DNA of 25,412 nt from Bacillota bacterium (GTDB lineage: Bacteria > Bacillota > Clostridia > Acetivibrionales > DSM-1351): NCBI GenBank assembly GCA_023397905.1, contig JAEWSZ010000154.1, forward strand, positions 1-25,412, written 5' to 3'. A program made the translations under genes and the position numbers. Every line of letters starts with the position of its first letter. Within the stretch, counting starts at the first letter, position 1. Of this stretch, positions 15,483-24,127 are shown piece by piece. The notes under the pieces were generated by a model. The model saw nothing but the letters and a program-made list of their open reading frames with translations, was not told the origin of the DNA and searched no databases.

Positions 15483-16718
15483 TTATTCGTACTTTTTCAA
15501 ACATATAGTAGCATTGTGTCCGCCAAATCCAAGAGCATTTGAAAGTGCGTATTTTATATCGGCCTTTTTGCCTGTATTGGGTACGCAGTCCAAATCGCAC
15601 TCGGGATCCTGGTTTTTAACATTTATTGTCGGCGGCAGGAAGCCTTCGTCCAACGCTTTGGCTGTTATTATGGCTTCAATAGCTCCGGCTGCGCCAAGCA
15701 AATGGCCTGTCATGGATTTTGTAGAGCTCATTGCAACATTTTTTGCGGCGTCTCCGAATACTTTTTTGACAACATTGACCTCAGTGGGATCATTTAACGG
15801 AGTTGAAGTACCGTGAGCGTTTATATAGCCGACTTGCTCAGGTTTGATTCCAGCGTCGTCAATGGCCATCTGCATGCTTCTGGCTCCGCCTTCTCCATCC
15901 GGATGAGGCGCGGTGATATGGTATGCGTCGCAGGTACAGCCATAGCCCACTATTTCAGCTAATATACTTGCGCCTCTCTTTACAGCATGCTCAAGCTCCT
16001 CGATTACAAGGATACCGGAGCCTTCTCCCATTACAAAACCGTCTCTGTCCTTGTCAAAAGGCCTTGAGGCTGTGTTGGGATCAGGATTTTTGGTCATGGC
16101 TCCCATGGAACAGAACCCTGCATAACTCATCATAGTGATAGAAGCTTCCGCTCCTCCTGTTATCATAACGTCGGCATCTCCGCGCTGTATGACCTTAAAT
16201 GCGTCGCCGATGGCATTATTTCCCGTAGCGCAGGCTGTTACAACACATTCATTAAAGCCTTTAAAACCGTACTGAATTGCAATACGTCCTGAAGCCATGT
16301 TTGAAATCATCATGGGAATGAAGAAGGGGCTTACTCTTCCGGGTCCCTTGTTTATCAGATTATTATGCTGCTCTTCAAAAGTCTCAAGGCCGCCTACACC
16401 TGAACCTACTATTACACCGCACCTGTCCCTGTTTAAGGATTCCAGATCAAGTTTTGAGTCCTCTACGGCCATTTTTGCGGCAGCCATTGCAAACTGGTTG
16501 TATCTGTCCATTCTTCTGGCTTCTTTTTTGTCTATATATTCCGCCGGGTCAAAATCCTTTATTTCAGCTCCGACTTTTGTGGAAAGCTCTGACACGTCTA
16601 TTCTTGTTATTTCACTTATACCGTTTTTGCCCTCTTTGATTGCTCCCCAGAACTGCTCAACTCCCATACCCAGGGATGATACAACTCCAGCGCCTGTTAT
16701 AACTACACGTCTGCTCAT
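15483..16718 (-). CDS. fabF: Beta-ketoacyl-ACP synthase II
   Basis: This 411-residue condensing enzyme elongates acyl-ACP with malonyl-ACP. The catalytic triad is visible: Cys163 (TACATGNNAIGD), His302 (NAHGTSTPLND) and His339 (SMTGHLLGAAG). It is a full-length cytosolic homodimer-type KASII. The ATG is preceded by GGAGG at 7 nt. It lies downstream of acpP in the usual order but after a strong terminator, so its expression depends on readthrough or an unrecognised promoter in 16719-16818. That spacer contains a small ATCCT-ATA-AGGAT palindrome and no clear -35/-10 pair. Confidence 0.97.
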   Translation of the reverse strand: MSRRVVITGAGVVSSLGMGVEQFWGAIKEGKNGISEITRIDVSELSTKVGAEIKDFDPAEYIDKKEARRMDRYNQFAMAAAKMAVEDSKLDLESLNRDRCGVIVGSGVGGLETFEEQHNNLINKGPGRVSPFFIPMMISNMASGRIAIQYGFKGFNECVVTACATGNNAIGDAFKVIQRGDADVMITGGAEASITMMSYAGFCSMGAMTKNPDPNTASRPFDKDRDGFVMGEGSGILVIEELEHAVKRGASILAEIVGYGCTCDAYHITAPHPDGEGGARSMQMAIDDAGIKPEQVGYINAHGTSTPLNDPTEVNVVKKVFGDAAKNVAMSSTKSMTGHLLGAAGAIEAIITAKALDEGFLPPTINVKNQDPECDLDCVPNTGKKADIKYALSNALGFGGHNATICLKKYE

Positions 16719-16818
16719 TATTTAGCCTCCATTTATTTTTTGGTTAAAAGAATAAATATATAAAAATCCTTATAGGATAATACCGATTTCCGAATTTGCC
16801 GAGACAGGGTGGGATATT

Positions 16819-16847
16819 AAAAAAAGTCCCTTAGAGGGACTTTTTTT
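16819..16847 (-). terminator. Strong terminator overlapping the acpP stop codon
   Basis: AAAAAAAGTCCCT and AGGGACTTTTTTT form a 13-bp stem with a 3-nt TAG loop. The first arm begins inside the TAA stop codon of acpP on the minus strand, and the T run is 7 long. Most acpP transcripts should end here. Confidence 0.9.
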
Positions 16848-17073
16848 AAGTATTGTTTTTGATGTATTCAACAGCATCACCAACTGTAGTGATTTTTTCT
16901 GCTTCATTGTCCCGAATCTCAAGTCCAAACTCTTCTTCGAGAGCCATGATAAGCTCAACGATATCAAGAGAATCCGCTCCGAGATCATCTATGAAAGAAG
17001 ATTCCATAGCTATATCGTCTTCTTCAACGCCTAACTGCTCAACAATTAACTTTTTAACTTTCTCGAAAACCAT
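16846..17073 (-). CDS. acpP: Acyl carrier protein
   Basis: This 75-residue acidic protein carries growing acyl chains on a phosphopantetheine arm attached to Ser35 in the motif DLGADSLD. The start is the ATG ending at 17073, preceded by AAGGAGG and 8 nt. An in-frame TTG upstream (17091) would include the ribosome-binding site and is rejected. It has its own sigma-A-like promoter and a terminator fused to the stop codon. This arrangement suits an abundant protein made at higher level than its neighbours fabG and fabF. Confidence 0.97.
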   Translation of the reverse strand: MVFEKVKKLIVEQLGVEEDDIAMESSFIDDLGADSLDIVELIMALEEEFGLEIRDNEAEKITTVGDAVEYIKNNT

Positions 17074-17119
17074 ATATTCACCTCCTTCCAAGGAATGCTT
17101 TCAAAAGTTGCACACATAT

Positions 17120-17148
17120 ATTCTATAGTATAGTATGCAATTTTGTAA
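17120..17148 (-). promoter_or_regulatory. Promoter of acpP
   Basis: On the minus strand TTACAA (17143-17148) and TAGAAT (17120-17125) are 17 nt apart, about 45 nt upstream of the acpP start, in the 128-nt fabG-acpP spacer. No FapR-box-like palindrome is seen next to it. Confidence 0.55.
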
Positions 17149-17201
17149 TTAATATTTTAAGCTGAATACCTTTTTGAATCAAGCTATCCTTGCTAATATT
17201 A

Positions 17202-17939
17202 TTACATAACTAACCCACCGTCAATATCTATTACCTGACCTGTAACATAACCGGCCTCATCTGAAGCGAGAAAAGCGACAACATTGGCAACCTCTTCCGG
17301 TGTCCCGAACCTTCCGAGGGCAATCTTCTCCAAATATTTCTGCTTTAGATCCTCCGGCAATATTTCTGTCATCTGGCTCTCTATCAGGCCGGGAGTAACC
17401 GCATTACAGGTAATCCCCCTGGGAGCCAGCTCCTTTGCGGTGGTTTTGGTCAAACCTATCATGCCCCCTTTGGAAGCTGAATAATTTGCCTGGCCTGCAT
17501 TTCCATAAGCACCTGCAACAGAAGAAATATTGACTATCCTGCCATATCTTTTTTTCAGCATAAGCTTTGAAGCGGTTTTGGTACACAGGAAAGTGCCTTT
17601 GAGATTTATATCCAGAACGGTGTCCCAATCGTCCTCAGACATCATCGCCATTGGCTTATCCCTTGTTATACCGGCGTTGTTCACAAGGATATCAACGCCT
17701 CCAAAGGCTTCTACAGCTTTGTTTATCATAGCTTTTACATCTTCCGCATTTCTGACGTCCCCTATGGTGGTCACTACTTTGATTCCCATAGCTTCGAACT
17801 CTTTTGCGGTTTCAAGAACTGCTTCTGAAGTTGCATTGAGAACTATATTGGCTCCCAGTTTCCCCAGTTTTTCTGCTATAGCTCTTCCTATTCCTCTTGA
17901 GGAACCGGTTATAACAGCAGTTCTCCCTTCAAATTGCAT
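17202..17939 (-). CDS. fabG: 3-oxoacyl-ACP reductase
   Basis: This 245-residue short-chain dehydrogenase reduces 3-oxoacyl-ACP with NADPH. It shows the cofactor loop TGSSRGIGRAI (from residue 11), NNAG (87-90), and the catalytic Ser140, Tyr153 and Lys157 (YSASK). The C-terminal VTGQVIDIDGGLVM is typical of FabG. The start ATG is 3 nt after the fabD stop, and its ribosome-binding site GGGGGTG is inside fabD, indicating translational coupling. Confidence 0.97.
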   Translation of the reverse strand: MQFEGRTAVITGSSRGIGRAIAEKLGKLGANIVLNATSEAVLETAKEFEAMGIKVVTTIGDVRNAEDVKAMINKAVEAFGGVDILVNNAGITRDKPMAMMSEDDWDTVLDINLKGTFLCTKTASKLMLKKRYGRIVNISSVAGAYGNAGQANYSASKGGMIGLTKTTAKELAPRGITCNAVTPGLIESQMTEILPEDLKQKYLEKIALGRFGTPEEVANVVAFLASDEAGYVTGQVIDIDGGLVM

Positions 17940-17942
17940 AGG

Positions 17943-18878
17943 TTACACCCCCAATTCCTGAAGAGTCGCATTAAGACTCTCAAGGTTTTCAACATTGAGT
18001 ACTTTGACCTCTTTATCAATCTTCTTTACAAAACCGCTGAGAACCTTGCCCGGACCTATTTCAATAAAAGTGTCCACCCCTTGTTCCAGCATGGTCCTTA
18101 CACAATTTTCCCAGAGCACGGAATTGCTGACCTGGTTAATCAGGGATTTCTTTACTTCATTTTTATCAGTTACAGCCTTTGCTGTGACATTGGCCACAAC
18201 CGGTATCTTGATGTCATTTAAGGTGACTTTTTCAAGTTCTGCGGCCAGTTTTTCCCCTGCCTGCTTCAAAAGGCTGCAATGGAATGGAGCGCTGACAGGC
18301 AGCATCATAGCTCTTTTTGCGCCTTTTGCCTTGCATATTTCATTGGCCTTTTCAACCGCCGCCACCTCACCTGCAATGGCAAGCTGTCCTGGGCAATTGA
18401 AATTTGCCGGTTCAACCACGCCAACCGCCGAAGCTTCCTTGCAGCTTTCAACTACGGAATCGTTATCAAGTCCGATTATGGCAGACATTGCTCCAACTCC
18501 TACCGGAACCGCTTCCTGCATGAACTTGCCTCTTTTTCTCACCAGAGCCACAGCATCTCCGAAGCTTAAAGTTCCGGCCGCAACATGAGCCGCATATTCT
18601 CCAAGGCTGAGCCCGGCTACAAAGTCAGGCTTTATCCCTTTCTCAAGAAGAGGCTGCATGCATGCAACACTTGTGGTAACTATAGTCGGCTGAGTGTTTT
18701 CGGTAATTTTCAATGTTTCATCATCGCCGTTAAAAATCATTTCCTTAATGTCAAAACCAAGGGCGGCAGTGGCTGTTTCAAAAATTTCATCCGCACTCTT
18801 ATAGGCTTCTGCAATTTCTTTTCCCATGCCCACATACTGAGCTCCCTGTCCAGGAAAAATAAAAGCTAGTTTTCCCAT
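17943..18878 (-). CDS. fabD: Malonyl-CoA:ACP transacylase
   Basis: This 311-residue enzyme moves the malonyl group from CoA to acyl carrier protein. The active Ser91 lies in GLSLGEYAAH, the catalytic His200 in APFHCSLL, and the N-terminal FPGQGAQYVGMG is the oxyanion loop. GGAGG precedes the ATG by 5 nt. It is followed directly by fabG (3-nt gap) and preceded by fabH (57-nt gap), matching the common Firmicutes order. Confidence 0.97.
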   Translation of the reverse strand: MGKLAFIFPGQGAQYVGMGKEIAEAYKSADEIFETATAALGFDIKEMIFNGDDETLKITENTQPTIVTTSVACMQPLLEKGIKPDFVAGLSLGEYAAHVAAGTLSFGDAVALVRKRGKFMQEAVPVGVGAMSAIIGLDNDSVVESCKEASAVGVVEPANFNCPGQLAIAGEVAAVEKANEICKAKGAKRAMMLPVSAPFHCSLLKQAGEKLAAELEKVTLNDIKIPVVANVTAKAVTDKNEVKKSLINQVSNSVLWENCVRTMLEQGVDTFIEIGPGKVLSGFVKKIDKEVKVLNVENLESLNATLQELGV

Positions 18879-18935
18879 ACAAACCTCCAGTTATATAATA
18901 TTTATAATTGAAAAATTTATAAACTTATTTTCAAA

Positions 18936-19934
18936 TTATTTAAACCATTTCAATGCTATAGATCCCCAGGTCAAGCCTCCGCCGAAACCTACCATGACCA
19001 GATTGTCGCCTTTTTTCAGCTTTCCTTCCCTGTGCGCTTCATCCAAAGCCACCGGTATAGACGCCGAAGATATATTTCCGTATTTATGGATAATATAGTG
19101 GAGTTTTTCATCCGTTATGCCAAGCTTTTTGATGGCTCCGTCTATAATACGGGTATTGGCCTGATGGGGAAAAATGAAATCCAGGTCCTCCACGGTCATA
19201 TCCAGATCCTCCAGTACTCTCAGCGTTGCGGAAGACATGGCCTTTACCGCAAACTTGAACACCTCTGTCCCATCCATCCATATGGAATTGTATTTGCCGT
19301 TGAGCCTTTTTTCCTTTTCGGCCTCCGTCAGGTACAGATTTGGAATTGTAATATTCATGCCTGAGCTCCCGTCGGAACCAAGGAAGGAATTTAAAATCCC
19401 ATAGCCCTTTTCAACTTCTCCCAGCACCACAGCCCCTGCGCCGTCGCCGAAAAGCACACATGTGTTTCTGTCCTTCCAGTCAACCGCTTTCGAAAGTCCT
19501 TCACAACCTATTACCAGCGCGTGCCGGAACATTCCGTTTGCAATAAACTGCTGCGCCGTGACCAGTCCGAATATAAAACCGGTGCAGGCCGCGTTGATGT
19601 CATAAGCGGTGGCGTTTTTCGCCCCGATGGCTCCCTGGACGGTGCACGCTGCAGAAGGGGTCATATAATCAGGTGTTTCAGTTGCCAGTATTATCAAATC
19701 TATATCTTCAGGATGTAATTTCGCATCTTCCAAAGCCTTCCTTGCCGCTTCTATTCCCAGCGAATAAGCCGGTGTGTCTCCGTTTAAAATTCTTCTTTCT
19801 GATATCCCTGTTCTTTTGATAATCCACTCATTTGATGTCTCAACCATTTTTTCTAAATCATTGTTTGTAAGCACTTTTTCAGGCAGACAGCTGCCGGTTC
19901 CCAAAATGCCAACACTTTTAGCCGATATCGTCAT
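18936..19934 (-). CDS. fabH: Beta-ketoacyl-ACP synthase III
   Basis: This 332-residue KASIII starts fatty-acid synthesis by condensing an acyl-CoA primer with malonyl-ACP. The catalytic triad is Cys117 (NAACTGFIFG), His257 (FPHQANTRII) and Asn287 (GNISSASIP). Its start ATG overlaps the end of plsX by 17 nt, with GGAGGTG inside plsX about 10 nt upstream, so translation is likely coupled to plsX. Primer preference (straight or branched) cannot be read from the sequence. Confidence 0.97.
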   Translation of the reverse strand: MTISAKSVGILGTGSCLPEKVLTNNDLEKMVETSNEWIIKRTGISERRILNGDTPAYSLGIEAARKALEDAKLHPEDIDLIILATETPDYMTPSAACTVQGAIGAKNATAYDINAACTGFIFGLVTAQQFIANGMFRHALVIGCEGLSKAVDWKDRNTCVLFGDGAGAVVLGEVEKGYGILNSFLGSDGSSGMNITIPNLYLTEAEKEKRLNGKYNSIWMDGTEVFKFAVKAMSSATLRVLEDLDMTVEDLDFIFPHQANTRIIDGAIKKLGITDEKLHYIIHKYGNISSASIPVALDEAHREGKLKKGDNLVMVGFGGGLTWGSIALKWFK

Positions 19935-20946
19935 CAGAGGGCTTCACCTCCATGTTTTTAAATTGTTCTTTGATTTCATCTACGATTCCATATTGAATTA
20001 ATGGAATTGTTCTTTTAAGAATTGCCGTCCTGATTGTTTTTGCCTTTGAGGATCCGTGACTTTTAATGACCAGCCCGTCTATCCCCAGTACAGGCGCGCC
20101 TGAAAGTTCATCTGCATCAAATTTATTTTTGAAATCCTTGAAAAATGGATTTAGCAAAAGATAGCAAACTTTTGTAAAAATATTTGAAGTGAATATTTTC
20201 TTCAGTTCTTTCAAAAACAAAGAACCCGCGCCCTCGTACAGTTTTAATGCAACGTTGCCCACATAGCCGTCACAGACAGCGACGTCGACATCACCGCCTG
20301 TAATATCATTACCCTCTATATTACCAACAAAATTGACTGGTGAAGCTGATAACAGTCCAAAAGCCTGCTTCAGGGTGTCATTTCCCTTTGCATCCTCGGA
20401 ACCAACATTCAACAAGCCGATCTTGGGGGTTTCAATATTATAAATAAGTTTCATGTAAATGGAACCCATGGTTCCGAATTGCAAATAATTAATAGGTCTG
20501 CAGACAGTATTCATACCTGCGTCTATAATTAAGACCATTTCCTTTCTGGAAGGGACCAGCGCAGGAAGAGACGGTCTGTCTATACCTTTTATACGCCCCA
20601 CCAGCAGAAGTGAACCCGTCATCAAGGCTCCCGTATTTCCCGCCGATATTAAAGCGTCTCCTTTTTTTTCCTTTAAAAGCTTCAAACCCACAACCATTGA
20701 AGAATCTTTTTTGCCTCTTATTGCTTTTGTAGGGGTATCATCACCTTTTATTACCTCTGTAGCGTTTACTATTTCTATTCTGTCCCTGTTGTATTCCCTG
20801 CCCTGCAAAACCTTTTCAATTGCTTCGCTGATTCCCACAAGTGTTACTTTAAAGCCGTCCTGCATTTGTATTGCTTCCAAACATCCATCTATAATAGCAT
20901 CAGGGGCGTTATCGCCACCCATGGCGTCAACAATAATATTTATCAT
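19918..20946 (-). CDS. plsX: Phosphate acyltransferase PlsX
   Basis: PlsX makes acyl-phosphate from acyl-ACP for PlsY, the first step of phospholipid synthesis in Firmicutes. From the ATG ending at 20946 it has about 342 residues, starting MINIIVDAMGGDNAP, the diagnostic N-terminus. Other family landmarks are SAGNTGALM, RPALPALVP-like (RPSLPALVP), DAGMN and GDVDVAVCDGYVGNVALK. The start is chosen because GGAGG lies 5 nt before it; an in-frame ATG at 20976 would include that site. It sits 41 nt after fapR and overlaps fabH by 17 nt. Confidence 0.97.
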   Translation of the reverse strand: MINIIVDAMGGDNAPDAIIDGCLEAIQMQDGFKVTLVGISEAIEKVLQGREYNRDRIEIVNATEVIKGDDTPTKAIRGKKDSSMVVGLKLLKEKKGDALISAGNTGALMTGSLLLVGRIKGIDRPSLPALVPSRKEMVLIIDAGMNTVCRPINYLQFGTMGSIYMKLIYNIETPKIGLLNVGSEDAKGNDTLKQAFGLLSASPVNFVGNIEGNDITGGDVDVAVCDGYVGNVALKLYEGAGSLFLKELKKIFTSNIFTKVCYLLLNPFFKDFKNKFDADELSGAPVLGIDGLVIKSHGSSKAKTIRTAILKRTIPLIQYGIVDEIKEQFKNMEVKPSDDDIG

Positions 20947-20987
20947 ACTTTCCTCCATCTTGCCAAAAACCGTCATATATTTTTTTA

Positions 20988-21578
20988 TTATCTGAGCTGC
21001 TGGTCCTTAACATTGCTTTTATCAATTGTCACCAGAATAAACTTGCCTCTGAAGACTTCTATTGTTTTTTCATATATTTTGACCCAGACAATGAATCTGT
21101 TTCTTTTATTCTCCCTTACTTCCGCCTTTGCAACAAGCTTTGCACCGGAATAAACGGGAATCTTGTATTTTATGTTTGCAACGCCTACAAGCGCTACCTG
21201 CGCGTCTATCACCGCAATTGCAAGAGTTTCAGCCAGTGAATATATATAGTGCCCTCTCACGATATGAGTCTTTTCAAATGCCATCGTATTGTTGGTTTCC
21301 ATCAGGGATATGGCGCTCTGCCCCAACTGCAGATCTATCAGTTCTCCGATAAATTCGCGGCCCTCGATGGATTTCAGCTTTTCCTGGTTGGTCTCGGCCA
21401 CGCTTTTAATTCTTTCCCTCAATTCAGGAATTCCCAGTTCCAGCCTGTCTAAACGTATTGTAGGTACACTTACCTTAAAAAAATCAGCCAATTCTTCATC
21501 TGTTAAAAATGGGTCATATTTGATTTTTTCAAGCAGAATCTTCTGTCTCTGTTGCTTTTGCGATGAGGATCTGCTCAC
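20988..21578 (-). CDS. fapR: Transcriptional regulator FapR of fatty-acid and phospholipid synthesis
   Basis: FapR is the Firmicutes repressor of lipid-synthesis genes that is released from DNA by malonyl-CoA. The N-terminal part holds a DeoR-like helix-turn-helix (TDEELADFFKVSVPTIRLDR). The C-terminal part is a hot-dog domain similar to acyl-CoA thioesterases but used for ligand sensing. I place the start at the GTG ending at 21578 (SRSSSQKQQ follows), because AAGGAG lies 9 nt upstream; this gives 196 residues, near the usual length. An in-frame TTG at 21608 would translate the ribosome-binding site. It leads the operon fapR-plsX-fabH-fabD-fabG, and a box like its own operator lies just after its promoter, so it is probably autoregulated. 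Confidence 0.96.
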   Translation of the reverse strand: MSRSSSQKQQRQKILLEKIKYDPFLTDEELADFFKVSVPTIRLDRLELGIPELRERIKSVAETNQEKLKSIEGREFIGELIDLQLGQSAISLMETNNTMAFEKTHIVRGHYIYSLAETLAIAVIDAQVALVGVANIKYKIPVYSGAKLVAKAEVRENKRNRFIVWVKIYEKTIEVFRGKFILVTIDKSNVKDQQLR

Positions 21579-21614
21579 TAAGAACCACTCCTTATTAATT
21601 ATTAACAATTATAA

Positions 21615-21631
21615 TTATTACCAGATACTAA
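21615..21631 (-). promoter_or_regulatory. FapR operator candidate
   Basis: On the minus strand TTAGTATCTGGTAATAA is an imperfect inverted repeat closely resembling the known 17-bp FapR box (TTAGTACC-type half sites). It is about 37 nt upstream of the fapR start codon and about 14 nt downstream of the -10 hexamer, overlapping the early transcribed region. Binding would block the whole lipid operon. Confidence 0.8.
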
Positions 21632-21645
21632 TTGCTGATAACAAA

Positions 21646-21674
21646 ATTATATATTAACTTTATTATTATTGCAA
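21646..21674 (-). promoter_or_regulatory. Promoter of the fapR operon
   Basis: On the minus strand TTGCAA (21669-21674) and a perfect TATAAT (21646-21651) are separated by 17 nt. The start point would be near 21639, just before the FapR box. The gene-free interval 21579-21940 contains this promoter, the operator and the hairpin at 21842-21876. I see no gene between 21675 and 21841. Confidence 0.85.
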
Positions 21675-21841
21675 CTATTTTCTGATAATATTAACCAAAA
21701 TGCCGGGCAAATCATTGTGTTTGCACTATTGCCAGCTCTCCCAGACAGCTGCTGCCAGAATATAATACCACCCGGTAAATCAATCCCTTTCACATAAGAC
21801 GGCACATCGTACATCAGGAAAAAACATCTTTTTCTCAAAAG

Positions 21842-21876
21842 TTAATTACCACCGGTTTTCAGCCGGTGGTAATTGA
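21842..21876 (-). terminator. Terminator-like hairpin after pgsA
   Basis: AATTACCACCGG (21844-21855) and CCGGTGGTAATT (21863-21874) form a perfect 12-bp stem with a 7-nt loop, about 65 nt beyond pgsA. The following minus-strand bases AACTTTTGAG are only moderately T-rich. Confidence 0.65.
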
Positions 21877-21940
21877 TTTCGGATAGCTGTTAAAAAACTG
21901 AATTTCATCAATTATTTCAGAACAGCTTTATTATATATCA

Positions 21941-22561
21941 TTATATATCGTTTGGATTCAAGACTTTTATGTTCTTTGCAAAGAAATCAATTCCGGAGTA
22001 TATTGTCACTATAACCGCTATGAACATCAGATATGCGTCAATCTGGATATCAGTGAACAGAGAGAAGGGGAAATTATTCAGCATCGCAACCGATACGGCA
22101 ATGGTCTGACAGACCATCTTTATTTTTCCGGATTTGTTGGCGGCAATCACCTGGCCTTCTCCTGCTGCAACCAGTCTCATGCCTGTGACAAGAAGCTCTC
22201 TTGAGATAATTATCATTGCAGCCCAGCCTGTGACTGTACCGCGCTGAACCAGCGCTATCAATGCGGCTGTTATTAACAATTTATCGGCTATGGGATCGAG
22301 AAATTTTCCAAAAGCGGTAACAAGCTTGTGTTTTCTTGCTATATAGCCGTCCACGCCGTCGGTGCTGGCAGCTATAATGAACAGAACGGCGGCCACATAG
22401 TTTCCGTACCCGTTAATAAATTCATTTATCCTTAACATTTCATTCCTGCAAAAAGATAGCAATGAAAGATTTACAGTGGCATCAGGTATGGGAATGACAA
22501 AAATCATGAATAAAGGCACAAGAATTATTCTTGAAATGGTTATTTTATTTGGCAAATTCAT
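21941..22561 (-). CDS. pgsA: CDP-diacylglycerol--glycerol-3-phosphate 3-phosphatidyltransferase
   Basis: This 206-residue integral membrane enzyme makes phosphatidylglycerol phosphate from CDP-diacylglycerol and glycerol-3-phosphate. The full CDP-alcohol phosphotransferase motif is present: Asp68, Asp71-Gly72, Ala75-Arg76, Gly85, Asp89, Asp93. About six hydrophobic segments are visible. A hydrophilic insert (about 27-52) extends the first loop relative to short homologues. The ATG overlaps the TGA of rimO by 4 nt (ATGA), so translation is coupled, a common pairing in Firmicutes. Confidence 0.95.
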   Translation of the reverse strand: MNLPNKITISRIILVPLFMIFVIPIPDATVNLSLLSFCRNEMLRINEFINGYGNYVAAVLFIIAASTDGVDGYIARKHKLVTAFGKFLDPIADKLLITAALIALVQRGTVTGWAAMIIISRELLVTGMRLVAAGEGQVIAANKSGKIKMVCQTIAVSVAMLNNFPFSLFTDIQIDAYLMFIAVIVTIYSGIDFFAKNIKVLNPNDI

Positions 22562-23886
22562 TCTATTACCTCTCCTATCAAATCATAATCTTCAGAATTT
22601 AATATCTTTACTTCGACCAAGCTCCCTGAATCAAGAGGATATGGACTGGTGAAATACACCACCCCGTCAATTTCAGGCGCTTCGGCATAAGTTCGTCCAT
22701 AATAGAATATACCATCATCAGCAATCCCGTCAACAATTGCTTTGTAAACTTTTCCAATCCTGCCTGTGTTTATTTCTCCGCTGATTGCATTCTGAACTTC
22801 CAATACGTCTTTTTGCCGCTTTAGCTTTATGTTTTTCCTGATCTGGTTTTTCATTTTCGCGGCAGGAGTACCTTCTTCCCTGGAATATGTGAATACGCCA
22901 AGCCTGTCAAATCTGAACTCTTTTACGAAATCAAGCAGCTGCCGGAAATCCTCCTCCGTCTCATCAGGAAATCCTACAATCATGGAAGTTCTGATAACAA
23001 TATCTTTTACCCTTTCTCTCAGCCTGTATAGAGCCGAACGGATCTCGGACATATTTCCCCTCCGGCCCATGAGCTTCAATATCCTGTCGGAGGCGTGCTG
23101 TACAGGGATATCAATGTATTTGCATACCTTTGGATTTGCCGCCATCTCATCGATCAATTCGTCGTCGATTTCCTCAGGATAACAGTAAAGCAGCCTGATC
23201 CACTCAATTCCGTCAATGCCGGATATTTTTCTTATTAATTCGGGAAGCATTTTCCTGCCGTAAAGATCCGTCCCGTAACGCGTGGTATCCTGAGCCACCA
23301 GTATCAGTTCCCGGGTACCTTTCTGTGCCAGGGTTTCCGCTTCTTTTACCAGAGATTCTATTTTCCTGCTTCTGTAAGCGCCCCTTAAATACGGGATGAT
23401 ACAGTAAGTACAGCGGTTGTCACACCCCTCCGATATTTTCAGGTATACAGAATGCCCGCCGGAAGAAATAATCCTTTCCTCATCAAGATAATCTGTTTCG
23501 TCCAGCCTGCCGTAGGAAGCAACCTTTTCACCTTTATAGGCCTTGTTTATCACCTGTGCTATTTCCTTATAGCTGCCTGTGCCAAGCACCGCATCCACTT
23601 CCGGTATCTGATCGAATATTTTTTCTTTATACCTCTCGGCCATACAGCCTGTGACTATCAGTAGTTCGCAGCTGCGCTCCTTTTCCTCCGCCATCTCAAG
23701 AATGGTATTTATGGATTCCTGCTGGGCGGATTCAATAAAGCCGCAGGTATTGACAATGAGAATATCCGCAGCTTCCTTGTCGTTGACAATCTCGTAATTT
23801 GCGTGTTTAAGCATGCCCAGCATAATTTCACTGTCTACTAGATTTTTGGGACAGCCCAATGACACGATACCTATTTTTTTGTTCAC
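22558..23886 (-). CDS. rimO: Ribosomal protein S12 methylthiotransferase RimO
   Basis: RimO adds a methylthio group to the conserved aspartate of ribosomal protein S12. The N-terminal UPF0004 domain contributes three cluster cysteines (SLGCPKNLVDSE, VNTCGF, VTGCMAERY). The radical SAM domain has CDNRCTYC, and a TRAM domain occupies the last 70 residues or so. SLGCPKNLVDSE distinguishes RimO from MiaB. The start is probably GTG ending at 23886 (GGGGAG 8 nt upstream); a TTG directly before it (23889) is the alternative. It heads a two-gene unit with pgsA behind a consensus promoter. Confidence 0.96.
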   Translation of the reverse strand: MNKKIGIVSLGCPKNLVDSEIMLGMLKHANYEIVNDKEAADILIVNTCGFIESAQQESINTILEMAEEKERSCELLIVTGCMAERYKEKIFDQIPEVDAVLGTGSYKEIAQVINKAYKGEKVASYGRLDETDYLDEERIISSGGHSVYLKISEGCDNRCTYCIIPYLRGAYRSRKIESLVKEAETLAQKGTRELILVAQDTTRYGTDLYGRKMLPELIRKISGIDGIEWIRLLYCYPEEIDDELIDEMAANPKVCKYIDIPVQHASDRILKLMGRRGNMSEIRSALYRLRERVKDIVIRTSMIVGFPDETEEDFRQLLDFVKEFRFDRLGVFTYSREEGTPAAKMKNQIRKNIKLKRQKDVLEVQNAISGEINTGRIGKVYKAIVDGIADDGIFYYGRTYAEAPEIDGVVYFTSPYPLDSGSLVEVKILNSEDYDLIGEVIE

Positions 23887-23999
23887 CAATTACACTCCCC
23901 GGTTAAAATAAATGCTTCTGTAATAATATTTTCAATATTGAGTTTTGTTATATTAGTTGATATAAACACATCGTTATATTTATCAAAACCCTATTAAAA

Positions 24000-24028
24000 A
24001 TTATTTAATAATATTCCGCACTTGTCAA
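24000..24028 (-). promoter_or_regulatory. Promoter of rimO-pgsA
   Basis: On the minus strand a perfect TTGACA (24023-24028) and AATAAT (24000-24005) are separated by 17 nt. The leader would be about 105 nt. This lies in the 240-nt recX-rimO spacer. Confidence 0.75.
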
Positions 24029-24127
24029 GTAATTACTCCGGGTCAAAATCAAGAGTTTTACCGGCAGTGATAACTTTATAACCAGGATGTAAATTTTTTG
24101 TGTATTTTACGGCAGGAGATTTAAGGT

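Noticed and set aside
16771..16783. ATCCT-ATA-AGGAT palindrome before fabF as a FapR box
   Set aside because: It does not resemble the FapR half site seen before fapR and is too short to assign.
21647..21838. 63-codon minus-strand frame in the pgsA-fapR spacer
   Set aside because: It has no recognisable motif, covers the fapR promoter and has no convincing ribosome-binding site; the sequence is better explained as regulatory.
24030..24125. Minus-strand reading frame after recX that reads like a protein tail (KNLHPGYKVITAGKTLDF)
   Set aside because: About 30 codons with no ATG, GTG or TTG start and a stop just upstream; a chance frame or a remnant too short to call.
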